In this document: in pieces, positions 16,210-22,999 of the stretch
How the letters are laid out: each line of letters begins with the position of its first letter
Numbering within the stretch: position 1 is the first letter of the stretch
Origin: Cytophagales bacterium
GTDB lineage: Bacteria; Bacteroidota; Bacteroidia; Cytophagales; Cyclobacteriaceae
Assembly (NCBI GenBank): GCA_027317105.1
Contig: DAHVFH010000209.1
Span: forward strand, 1-32,022
Direction of reading: 5' to 3'
DNA length: 32,022 nt
Notes under the pieces: generated by a model
The model's database searches: none
What the model was told of the DNA's origin: nothing
What the model saw: the letters and a program-made list of their open reading frames with translations, nothing else
Program-made: the position numbers and the translations under genes

Positions 16210-16223
16210 CGCAATAAGCGGTA

Positions 16224-17339
16224 ATGACTTTTTATTTTTTGCTTCTCTTCGGATTATATTTTGTGCTCCTGCTCTTTCTTCGATGGGGCTGGGAAAAAGC
16301 TTTCCGGCTGCAAGAGAAAACGCGCCATAAAAACGAAACCCTCTTTATTTCAATTATTATTCCATTTCGCAATGAAGAAGATAGTCTAACCCCTTTGTTG
16401 ACCAGTCTTTCTGGATTGGATTATGATCGTTTGTCTTTTGAAATCATTTTAGTGGATGATCATTCTACCGATCATTCTGTGGTCGTGCTTGAAGTCTTAA
16501 AAAAAAATTTCAAAAACTTGACCCTTGTTTCTCTTGGAGAAAATGAGTTTGGGAAGAAGGCCGCCTTAACAAGTGGAATTCGTAAGGCCAAAGGTGAAAT
16601 TATTGCGACAACGGACGCTGATTGTTTTTTGCCACCGAACTGGTTAGCGAGTATTAACTTCGTTTTTCAAGCACCTGAAGTAAATATGGTTGTGGGAATA
16701 GTCGCTATTGGAAAGAGCCCTAGCTATTTTGCTCGATGGCAAGCCATGGAGTTTGCCAGTGTGATAGGAACTGGAGTAGCGGCCTTTGGATGGAGCAGAC
16801 CATTGATGTGTAATGGCGCTAACTTATCTTTTCGAAAGGATAAATTTATGGTACTAAACGGGTACGAAGGTAACGAACACATAGCTTCCGGGGACGATGA
16901 ATTTTTGATGCGTAAAATTTTATCAAAATATCCAGACACGGTTCGGTTACTAACCAGTGATGATTCAGTGGTTGTTACTAAACCTCAACCCTCGGTGGAA
17001 GATTTCCTGCATCAAAGAATTCGATGGGCCGGCAAATGGAAATCAAACCCATTGGGTTGGGCTAAACTTTTAGCGGTTTTCATCTTTCTCGTCCAGGCTT
17101 CTTGGATACTAACGTGGATTTACTTTTTAGCTGGAAATTACAGCCTGGCTATCCTAGTGGTTTTCCTTAAAATAGGCGCTGATATATTTTTTCTGTTGCC
17201 TGTAATCCGTTTTCTGAACATTAAATTTCGAATCCTTCCTTTCATGGGGTTGCAATTTCTTTATCCTTTTTACGTTTTGATAGTTGGACTTTTTTCTCCT
17301 TGGTTCAGTTATAAATGGAAGGGACGAAGAGGCTTTTGA
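16224..17339 (+). CDS. Membrane-bound glycosyltransferase family 2
   Basis: The 371-residue protein has an N-terminal membrane helix (residues 2-20), a cytosolic GT-A catalytic domain and three or more C-terminal helices (about 275-365). Catalytic motifs are ISIIIPFRNEED, EIILVDDHSTD, the metal-binding TTDADC, SGDDEFLMRK (ED-type acid) and QRIRWAGKW, the Q-x-x-RW motif of processive GT2 enzymes. This layout fits an enzyme that transfers sugar to or across the membrane lipid phase. The product is not predictable. The start is the ATG at 16224. A run of nine A lies at 16499-16507. It is not linked in an operon with the locus at 6-14 kb but may serve the same envelope. Confidence 0.88.
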   Translation: MTFYFLLLFGLYFVLLLFLRWGWEKAFRLQEKTRHKNETLFISIIIPFRNEEDSLTPLLTSLSGLDYDRLSFEIILVDDHSTDHSVVVLEVLKKNFKNLTLVSLGENEFGKKAALTSGIRKAKGEIIATTDADCFLPPNWLASINFVFQAPEVNMVVGIVAIGKSPSYFARWQAMEFASVIGTGVAAFGWSRPLMCNGANLSFRKDKFMVLNGYEGNEHIASGDDEFLMRKILSKYPDTVRLLTSDDSVVVTKPQPSVEDFLHQRIRWAGKWKSNPLGWAKLLAVFIFLVQASWILTWIYFLAGNYSLAILVVFLKIGADIFFLLPVIRFLNIKFRILPFMGLQFLYPFYVLIVGLFSPWFSYKWKGRRGF

Positions 17340-17467
17340 GTTACGGAACTGAAGTCTGGCATGATTGTCCCGATACAATATTCCATCTATACCAGAGTTT
17401 AGATAGGATAAACTCCCACTGCGATATAACTTTAAGGTTTATAAACATGACCTTTGGAAAGAATTAA

Positions 17468-17475
17468 TATTTTTG
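17468..17475 (+). promoter_or_regulatory. -7 box (TATTTTTG) for SpoIIE-like phosphatase gene
   Basis: TATTTTTG matches TAnnTTTG exactly and ends 4 bases before the ATG at 17480, which implies a leaderless transcript. The preceding 128 bases contain no other feature I can name. Confidence 0.55.
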
Positions 17476-17479
17476 ATCA

Positions 17480-18697
17480 ATGAAAATTGGAAGCGGAATT
17501 GATTACAAAAAACAAATTGAACGGAAGGAGCTTGAGTTAAGTGCACTGCTGGAAATCACCCAAGCGATAAACAGCAATTTGCCTGAGGATTCGCTTTACA
17601 AGATTTTTAATTTTACGCTCCGTTCCAATCTGCAGATTAAGAAGCTCGCCCTTTTTGTATATGATAAAGTTTGGTCATGTAAAGTCAGTTTTGGGGCTCT
17701 TAAAAATTATCAAAAAACCAAGCTCGATGATCGAATGAAGATGATTAAGAACGTTCATCAGTTGAAGGAATTTGAAGACTGTGAATTTGAGGAATTTGAT
17801 ATTGTCATACCGGTTGCCCATAAGTCAGAAACACTTGCCTTGATTTTTGTTGGAGGGGCGGAAGAGGCTAATCACAGTGAAGATAATATCCGGTTTATTC
17901 AAGCCTTAAGTAATATTATTGTAGTGGCCATTGAAAATAAGAAATTGGTGAGGCAACAGTTGGAGCAAGAGGCCTTTCGCAAAGAACTTGAAATTGCAAG
18001 TGATGTGCAGCGGTTTTTGTTTCCTGAAAAGTTACCCAATACGGATAGGTTAAAAGTGGAGGCAAGTTATTTACCGCACGACCGGATTGGTGGTGATTAT
18101 TATGATTTTATTCCCATTAACGGAAATCAGTTTTTAATCTGTGTAGCAGATGTGAGTGGCAAAGGTATCCCAGCAGCTTTAATGATGAGTAATTTTCAAG
18201 CGTCACTGCATACGTTGTTAAGGCAAACCTCAAACCTTACGGAGATCATTGAAGCGCTCAATTATCAAGTCTTGGACAGTGCGAAAGGAGAGAAGTTCAT
18301 TACTTTTTTTGGTGCCATTTATGATCTGGAATTGAAAACGATGGTCTATGTGAATTCGGGTCACAACCCACCTGCGCTTTGCGATCAGTCGGGTATTCGT
18401 TTGTTAGAAGAAGGTTCTACGGTTTTAGGCGCTATGCATCCATTGCCTTTTATCAATGAGGGTTTTATCACTGACCTTGACAACTTCACACTTTTCGCTT
18501 ATACTGATGGGCTTACGGAAACGATAAATGAGAACAATGAGGAGTTTGGGATTCAGACCCTCTTAGATTATCTTAAACATAATTACAAGAAGGATTTGAA
18601 AACAATACACAGCGACATTATTATCAATCTCGATGGATTCAAAGGTCGTAATCCCTATAGGGATGACATCACGCTGCTTTCGTGCCGGGTAGAATAA
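17480..18697 (+). CDS. GAF and SpoIIE-type (PP2C) serine phosphatase, RsbU-like
   Basis: The 405-residue protein has a short N-terminal coiled-coil-like segment (KKQIERKELELSALLEITQAI), a GAF-like sensory domain (about 25-155), a linker helix and a SpoIIE/PP2C phosphatase domain (about 185-405). The phosphatase metal motifs are visible: RIGGDYYDF, VADVSGKGIPAALMMS, YVNSGHNPPAL, FAYTDGLTE and RDDITLLSC. Proteins of this type dephosphorylate an anti-sigma antagonist (STAS protein) in response to a signal. No STAS or HPK-kinase partner is adjacent, so the partner is unknown. No membrane segment is visible. Confidence 0.9.
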   Translation: MKIGSGIDYKKQIERKELELSALLEITQAINSNLPEDSLYKIFNFTLRSNLQIKKLALFVYDKVWSCKVSFGALKNYQKTKLDDRMKMIKNVHQLKEFEDCEFEEFDIVIPVAHKSETLALIFVGGAEEANHSEDNIRFIQALSNIIVVAIENKKLVRQQLEQEAFRKELEIASDVQRFLFPEKLPNTDRLKVEASYLPHDRIGGDYYDFIPINGNQFLICVADVSGKGIPAALMMSNFQASLHTLLRQTSNLTEIIEALNYQVLDSAKGEKFITFFGAIYDLELKTMVYVNSGHNPPALCDQSGIRLLEEGSTVLGAMHPLPFINEGFITDLDNFTLFAYTDGLTETINENNEEFGIQTLLDYLKHNYKKDLKTIHSDIIINLDGFKGRNPYRDDITLLSCRVE

Positions 18698-18698
18698 A

Positions 18699-18761
18699 GA
18701 TTTAATATTCGCTATTCAAAATAGAATCTATAATTTTGAATTTTAAGTCCTGAATTTTGAA
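18699..18761 (+). repeat. TTTTGAA-type 7-base-period leader of NodB deacetylase
   Basis: The spacer from the phosphatase stop to the deacetylase start reads in nine consecutive 7-base units, nearly all ending in AA: for example TATTCAA at 18713, TCTATAA at 18727, TTTTGAA at 18734, TCCTGAA at 18748 and TTTTGAA at 18755. ATTCAAAAT (18714-18722) and ATTTTGAAT (18733-18741) also form a perfect 9-bp inverted repeat. The TTG start codon at 18757 lies inside the last TTTTGAA unit. Confidence 0.7.
18731..18738 (+). promoter_or_regulatory. -7 box (TAATTTTG) for NodB deacetylase operon
   Basis: TAATTTTG is an exact TAnnTTTG match, identical to the udk box, and is embedded in the heptad repeat. Transcription would start near 18744, giving a leader of about 13 bases before the TTG at 18757. 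Confidence 0.5.
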
Positions 18762-19392
18762 TCTTTTTCGCACGCCTTTTTTTCTACCTAAATTTTATCC
18801 CTCCTTGCTTTGGCGTGTGGCCACCGATCGGAAGGAGATATTCCTAACATTTGATGATGGTCCAGTGCCAGGCCCAACTGAATTTGTGCTTGAGCAATTA
18901 AAGTTGCAAGACGCTAAGGCCACTTTTTTCTGTATTGGTGACAATGTGAAAAAATACCCTGAAATTTTGAAAAAGATAGGAGAAAACGGTCATGCTATTG
19001 GCAACCATACCTTTAATCATTTGAAAGGCTGGAGCACTTCAACACCACATTATTTAGCGAACATAGAAAACTGTAAGTCACAAATTGAAAATCATAATTT
19101 CCAAAGCAACAATTTGTTTCGTCCGCCTTATGGTAGAATTACAAGTTCCCAAATAAAAGCACTGAAAAATGAATACCAAATTGTAATGTGGGATGTACTG
19201 ACGCATGACTACTCCAAAGGTATTTCAGGAGCCAATTGCTTTCAGGGCGCTATCAAGGCAACACGCCCTGGTTCGATAATCGTTTTTCACGATAGCCTTA
19301 AAGCCGAAAAAAACCTAAGATTTGTGCTTCCAAAATTCTTGGAACATTTTACTTCACAAGGTTTTGTATTTAAGACTTTGTTGGATATTTAA
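18757..19392 (+). CDS. Polysaccharide deacetylase (NodB domain)
   Basis: The 211-residue carbohydrate esterase family 4 protein would remove N-acetyl groups from peptidoglycan or a related polymer. Its NodB motifs are complete: TFDDGP (Asp33, Asp34), the metal-binding HTFNH (His84, His88), RPPYGR at 122-127, MWDVLTHDY and the C-terminal IVFHDS. No signal peptide is recognised; the LFRTPFFLPKFYPSLLWR start may associate with membrane. The only reasonable start is TTG at 18757, since a stop codon lies two codons upstream and no ATG is near. It leads a run with a GT-B glycosyltransferase, dgkA and tatD. Confidence 0.88.
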   Translation: MNLFRTPFFLPKFYPSLLWRVATDRKEIFLTFDDGPVPGPTEFVLEQLKLQDAKATFFCIGDNVKKYPEILKKIGENGHAIGNHTFNHLKGWSTSTPHYLANIENCKSQIENHNFQSNNLFRPPYGRITSSQIKALKNEYQIVMWDVLTHDYSKGISGANCFQGAIKATRPGSIIVFHDSLKAEKNLRFVLPKFLEHFTSQGFVFKTLLDI

Positions 19393-19393
19393 G

Positions 19394-19412
19394 GCAGCCT
19401 TCTTGTGGCTGC
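19394..19412 (+). repeat. Short GC-rich hairpin after deacetylase gene
   Basis: GCAGCC (19394-19399) and GGCTGC (19407-19412) form a perfect 6-bp stem around a 7-base loop, directly after the deacetylase stop. No T run follows, so it is not a classic terminator. It could slow RNA decay or tune expression between the two genes. Confidence 0.4.
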
Positions 19413-19435
19413 AAAATGGTGATAGATCCTGAAAA

Positions 19436-20506
19436 TTGAGACCTACTAAAAATAAAAGAATATTGGTTACTCCTTTGGATTGGGGGCTTGGTCATGCCAC
19501 GCGCTGCATCCCTGTTATTAAAGAATTTTTAAGTCAGGGTTGTGAGGTGCAAATTGCCACCAGCGGAAATGCGTTGGTTTTATTGAAACAAGAATTTCCC
19601 GACTCAAGATTTCATGAAATAGTTTCATATAACGTGCACTACGCAAAGGTGATTCCGCTGGCCGTCAGTTTGGGTTTTCAGGTTTCTAAATTCTGGGGTC
19701 GAATAAAAGAGGAGCATGAACAAATCAAAAAGATAGTAGAAGAAGATAGAATTGACATTTTGATTTCGGATAACCGCTATGGTTGTTGGTCGGCAATTGT
19801 CCCTTCAATATTGATCACCCATCAAGTCAATATCCTTTTGCCAACCTTGCTAAAATGGATGGAGCCTATCGTTAATTATTTTATTCATAAGCTAATTAGA
19901 AATTTTGATCAGTGTTGGGTGCCTGATGAATTATCGAATCGAATCACAGGAAAATTGACAGAAGCGAAAGGGCTGTCGCTCACTTTTATCGGAATGCTTT
20001 CTCGCTTTAAGGAGGTTAAATTAGTAAAAAAAAAATACGACATTCTTGTTTTACTTTCTGGGCCTGAACCAAGCCGAACCCTGTTTGAAAAGGAAATGAT
20101 AAAAAAACTGATGGCCACGGCTTTCAAAGCCATGCTGGTTCGCGGGCTTCCTGGGAATGAGTCAACAGTTGATGTTGGAGATAATGTTGCCCAGGAGAAT
20201 CATTTAAACAGTAAGGAATTAAATCAGGTTATCGCTGAATCAGAAATTATTCTTTGCCGCTCGGGATACAGTACAATTATGGATTTAGCAAAACTTAGTA
20301 AAAAAGCGATTTTCATACCTACACCGGGTCAGACCGAACAATTGTATCTTGCAAAGCGGCTGAATAAAAATAAAATAGCCTACAAAACAACTTTGAAGAA
20401 GATCGATTTGAATAAGGATATTGCGTTGGCTTCGACTTACTTAGGATTCTCCGAGTCGTACAACAATGCCTTGCTGGTTAAAGCGGTAAAAGAATTATTA
20501 GAATGA
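19436..20506 (+). CDS. GT-B glycosyltransferase (GT28/MurG-like fold)
   Basis: The 356-residue protein starts KRILVTPLDWGLGHATRCIPVI, a signature of a Bacteroidota group of GT-B enzymes related to MurG and MGDG synthases. The C-terminal half has DILVLLSGPEPSRT and a nucleotide-sugar site IILCRSGYSTIMDLAKLSKKAIFIPTPGQTEQ, matching the GT28-type SRxG-x-T-x-x-E region. The acceptor is unknown; a lipid acceptor is possible given dgkA next door. The start is TTG at 19436, with a stop codon two codons upstream and no ATG close by. The stop overlaps the dgkA ATG by 4 bases. The gene carries a run of ten A (20026-20035), the longest homopolymer I noted in a coding region here. Confidence 0.8.
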   Translation: MRPTKNKRILVTPLDWGLGHATRCIPVIKEFLSQGCEVQIATSGNALVLLKQEFPDSRFHEIVSYNVHYAKVIPLAVSLGFQVSKFWGRIKEEHEQIKKIVEEDRIDILISDNRYGCWSAIVPSILITHQVNILLPTLLKWMEPIVNYFIHKLIRNFDQCWVPDELSNRITGKLTEAKGLSLTFIGMLSRFKEVKLVKKKYDILVLLSGPEPSRTLFEKEMIKKLMATAFKAMLVRGLPGNESTVDVGDNVAQENHLNSKELNQVIAESEIILCRSGYSTIMDLAKLSKKAIFIPTPGQTEQLYLAKRLNKNKIAYKTTLKKIDLNKDIALASTYLGFSESYNNALLVKAVKELLE

Positions 20507-20847
20507 GTTTTTTATTTTTCTTTGGTCATGCCTTAAAGGGCTTTTGGGTCGCGTTGAATGAAGAACGCAATTTAAAAATTCATTTAGTTGCCTCAGTGAT
20601 TGTAATCGCTTTGGGATTTTATTTTGCCATTAGCCTTTTGGAATGGATTGTTATCTTACTATTGATGGGATTAGTTGTTGGTTTTGAATTGATCAATACC
20701 GCAATTGAAAACCTCACCAATTTAGTTACAGAGGAAAAGCATCCTCTAGCAGGCAAAGTAAAAGACATTTCAACTGCAGCAGTTTTATTTATTGCCCTCA
20801 TTTCGGTAATCGTTGGAATGATCATCTTTGCACGCTATATCTTTTGA
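20503..20847 (+). CDS. dgkA: Diacylglycerol/undecaprenol kinase (DgkA family)
   Basis: The 114-residue membrane protein belongs to the small DgkA family, which phosphorylates diacylglycerol or, in many bacteria, undecaprenol. It has an N-terminal amphipathic segment (GHALKGFWVALNEERNLKIH) and three membrane helices (about 26-44, 47-66 and 92-112). The active-site motif ELINTAIENLTNLV lies at 63-76, followed by KVKDISTAAVL. Length is typical. It overlaps the upstream glycosyltransferase by ATGA and probably recycles a lipid carrier or product. Whether the substrate is undecaprenol or diacylglycerol is not decidable here. Confidence 0.9.
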   Translation: MSFLFFFGHALKGFWVALNEERNLKIHLVASVIVIALGFYFAISLLEWIVILLLMGLVVGFELINTAIENLTNLVTEEKHPLAGKVKDISTAAVLFIALISVIVGMIIFARYIF

Positions 20848-20858
20848 TTTTGACCACC

Positions 20859-21644
20859 ATGACACCTCAGTATTGGATCGACACCCACGCGCACATTTAT
20901 TCGGAGGAATTTAAACCGGATCTTGCCGATATGCTGGTTCGCTGTGACGAAGCCAACGTTGGAAAGATTTACATGCCCAACATTGATCATACCTCTTTCG
21001 ACTCAATGATGGAGATTGAGGCAAAGGCTCCAACTAAATATTGTTCTATGATGGGACTTCATCCATGCTCTGTTAAAAAGGGTTTTGAAAAAGAGCTTTA
21101 CCTTGTGGAGAACTGGCTTAACAAAAGAAAGTTTGCCGCGGTAGGCGAGATGGGTACCGATTTGCACTGGGACAAGTCATTTTGGAATGAGCAGCAAGAG
21201 GCGTTTAAAATCCAGGTTCAATGGGCAAAGAAATTTCATTTACCGTTAGTAATCCATTGTCGTGAATCGATAGACGAGACGATTGAATTACTCAAACCTT
21301 TTGCTGACGGAACGCTAACGGGAATTTTTCATTGCTTTTCGGGTGATGCCGATCAAGCCAAAAAAATTGTGGAAATGAATTTTTATCTGGGACTCGGTGG
21401 TGTGGCAACTTTCAAAAATGGTGGATTGGACAAAGTAATTCCAGACCTTGACCTGGACCGAATTGTTTTGGAAACCGATAGCCCATTCCTGGCACCTGTG
21501 CCGCATCGTGGCAAACGCAACGAACCGAGCCATATCCCTTTAATTGCTCAGAAAGTTTCTGAATTTAAAAAAATGCCTTTGGCGGAATTGCAGAAGGCCA
21601 CGACTGCCAATGCAATGAAAGTATTTTTTAATGAACGGCATTGA
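20859..21644 (+). CDS. tatD: TatD family metal-dependent hydrolase/DNase
   Basis: The 261-residue TIM-barrel hydrolase carries all the TatD metal ligands: DTHAHIY (His10, His12), GEMGTDLHWD (Glu), VIHCRES (His), FHCFSGD (His) and ETDSPFLAP (Asp). TatD enzymes act as 3'-5' exonucleases on single-stranded or damaged DNA and RNA. The ATG at 20859 is preferred; a TTG at 20844, overlapping the dgkA stop as TTGA, would add five residues and mirrors the TTGA overlap at 7419. It is the last gene before the ansA promoter. Confidence 0.93.
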   Translation: MTPQYWIDTHAHIYSEEFKPDLADMLVRCDEANVGKIYMPNIDHTSFDSMMEIEAKAPTKYCSMMGLHPCSVKKGFEKELYLVENWLNKRKFAAVGEMGTDLHWDKSFWNEQQEAFKIQVQWAKKFHLPLVIHCRESIDETIELLKPFADGTLTGIFHCFSGDADQAKKIVEMNFYLGLGGVATFKNGGLDKVIPDLDLDRIVLETDSPFLAPVPHRGKRNEPSHIPLIAQKVSEFKKMPLAELQKATTANAMKVFFNERH

Positions 21645-21646
21645 AT

Positions 21647-21681
21647 TTTTGAATATGTACTTTTGAGTTTTGAATTGAATA
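21647..21681 (+). repeat. TTTTGAA-type 7-base-period leader of ansA
   Basis: Five 7-base units fill the tatD-ansA spacer: TTTTGAA at 21647, TATGTAC at 21654, TTTTGAG at 21661, TTTTGAA at 21668 and TTGAATA at 21675, followed by three bases and the ATG. Same word family as the leaders at 5319 and 18699. Confidence 0.65.
21658..21665 (+). promoter_or_regulatory. -7 box (TACTTTTG) for ansA
   Basis: TACTTTTG matches TAnnTTTG exactly and spans two heptad units. Transcription would start near 21671, about 14 bases before the ATG at 21685. Confidence 0.5.
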
Positions 21682-21684
21682 AGA

Positions 21685-22749
21685 ATGAATTTCAAACAAA
21701 TCCAGATCAATACTGCCAGTCCGATTAAGTCACAATCGAAAGTTATGATCATCTATACTGGCGGTACCTTTGGGATGGCTCATGATTCAAATGGCGTGTT
21801 GGTACCGTTCGATTTTGCTTTGATTCTAGAACACTTGCCAACGCTACGCAATTTGTATTTAGAACTTACCGTTATTTCCTTTAATAACCCGATCGATTCT
21901 TCCAATATTCAGCCGGAGCATTGGCAAACTATTGCACGAATCATTTTCGAAAATTACAAGGAGCACGATGGTTTTGTGGTATTGCACGGCACGGACACCA
22001 TGGCATTTACTGCTTCGGCCTTGAGTTTTATGCTTCAGGGGCTTACGAAACCAATTATTTTGACCGGTGCACAATTGCCCATTAGTGAGACTCGATCTGA
22101 TGCCCGAGAAAATTTAATTACTTCTTTAGAAATAGCCGCGGCAAAAAGAGAAGGCAAAGCAATGGTGCCCGAAGTATGTATTTATTTTGGAAATGAATTG
22201 CTGCGCGGTAACCGCAGTCGGAAAACTGAAAGTATGCACTTCGATGCGTTCCAATCCGAAAATTATCCTCCGTTGGCTAAAGCAGGAGTAAAAATTGAAT
22301 ATAATGAATCGGCTATTTATAAGCCTTCAGCAACCGAATCTTTGCGATTGCTCGACAAGATCGATCCATCTATTTCTATTTTAAAATTATTCCCCGGAAT
22401 TACGGAATCGATAGTTCGAGGCGTGTTGTTGAGCGATGGGCTAAAGGCGGTGGTTATGGAGACCTATGGATCTGGAAATGCCCCAACTACAAAGTGGCTT
22501 ATGGATCTATTAAAAGAAACAATCCTGAATGGCATTATTGTGCTTAATATATCGCAATGCCCGGGTGGCATGGTGCTGCAAGGGCGCTACGAAACAAGTA
22601 GGACGCTTCAAGAAATTGGAGTTATTAGCGGTGGCGACATGACTACAGAGGCTGCGTTGACCAAACTAATGGTAATGCTTGGTGAAAATGGGTCTATTGA
22701 AACTAAGATAAAAATGGGCAAATCTATAGTTGGTGAACTTACCCAATAA
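21685..22749 (+). CDS. ansA: Type I (cytoplasmic) L-asparaginase
   Basis: The 354-residue enzyme hydrolyses asparagine to aspartate and ammonia. It contains both asparaginase signatures: IYTGGTFGM (residues 23-31, nucleophile Thr28) and VVLHGTDTMAFTASALSF (98-115, with the second Thr-Asp pair). LTGAQLPISETRSDARENL follows and is typical of the type I group. Residues 1-20 are not obviously a signal peptide, consistent with a cytosolic type I enzyme. It has its own promoter and is followed by a 134-base spacer containing the tRNA-Gln promoter. Confidence 0.94.
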   Translation: MNFKQIQINTASPIKSQSKVMIIYTGGTFGMAHDSNGVLVPFDFALILEHLPTLRNLYLELTVISFNNPIDSSNIQPEHWQTIARIIFENYKEHDGFVVLHGTDTMAFTASALSFMLQGLTKPIILTGAQLPISETRSDARENLITSLEIAAAKREGKAMVPEVCIYFGNELLRGNRSRKTESMHFDAFQSENYPPLAKAGVKIEYNESAIYKPSATESLRLLDKIDPSISILKLFPGITESIVRGVLLSDGLKAVVMETYGSGNAPTTKWLMDLLKETILNGIIVLNISQCPGGMVLQGRYETSRTLQEIGVISGGDMTTEAALTKLMVMLGENGSIETKIKMGKSIVGELTQ

Positions 22750-22845
22750 GCCTTAAGAATGTTGGAGTATATTTCAACTCAAAATTATTTTTTATTCTTG
22801 TGCAAATAATGCTGCAGAGGGCATTTTCTAATCCAAAAATAATCC

Positions 22846-22853
22846 TACCTTTG
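22846..22853 (+). promoter_or_regulatory. -7 box (TACCTTTG) for tRNA-Gln
   Basis: TACCTTTG is an exact TAnnTTTG match 30 bases before the mature tRNA 5' end. An ATTTT word at 22823-22827 sits where a -33 element would be. It is the only promoter I see upstream of tRNA-Gln and prs. Confidence 0.6.
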
Positions 22854-22883
22854 CGCTCCAAAATTCTGATTTTGGAAGGTTAT

Positions 22884-22957
22884 TGTCCTATGGTGTAATG
22901 GTAACACAGCAGATTTTGATTCTGCTTTTCTAGGTTCGAATCCTAGTAGGACAACCA
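22884..22957 (+). tRNA. tRNA-Gln (anticodon TTG)
   Basis: The cloverleaf is complete. Acceptor stem TGTCCTA (22884-22890) pairs with TAGGACA (22947-22953). The anticodon stem GCAGA/TCTGC encloses a 7-base loop with TTG at 22916-22918, reading CAA/CAG glutamine codons. The T arm has GGTTCGAATCC. The discriminator base is A, and CCA (22955-22957) is encoded in the DNA. It is followed within 3 bases by a terminator-like hairpin. Confidence 0.96.
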
Positions 22958-22959
22958 TT

Positions 22960-22991
22960 AAACCCCACTTCGATAATAGGTGTGGGTTTTT
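22960..22991 (+). terminator. Rho-independent terminator between tRNA-Gln and prs
   Basis: AAACCCCAC (22960-22968) pairs with GTGTGGGTTT (22980-22989) with one bulged base, followed by a T run to 22991. It should end the tRNA transcript. Only 8 bases separate its end from the prs ATG, so prs depends on readthrough or an undetected start. Confidence 0.75.
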
Positions 22992-22999
22992 GTTTAGAA

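Noticed and set aside
22982..22999. Upstream GTG start for prs
   Set aside because: It lies in the right arm of the terminator hairpin; the ATG at 23000 gives the normal PRPP synthetase N-terminus.
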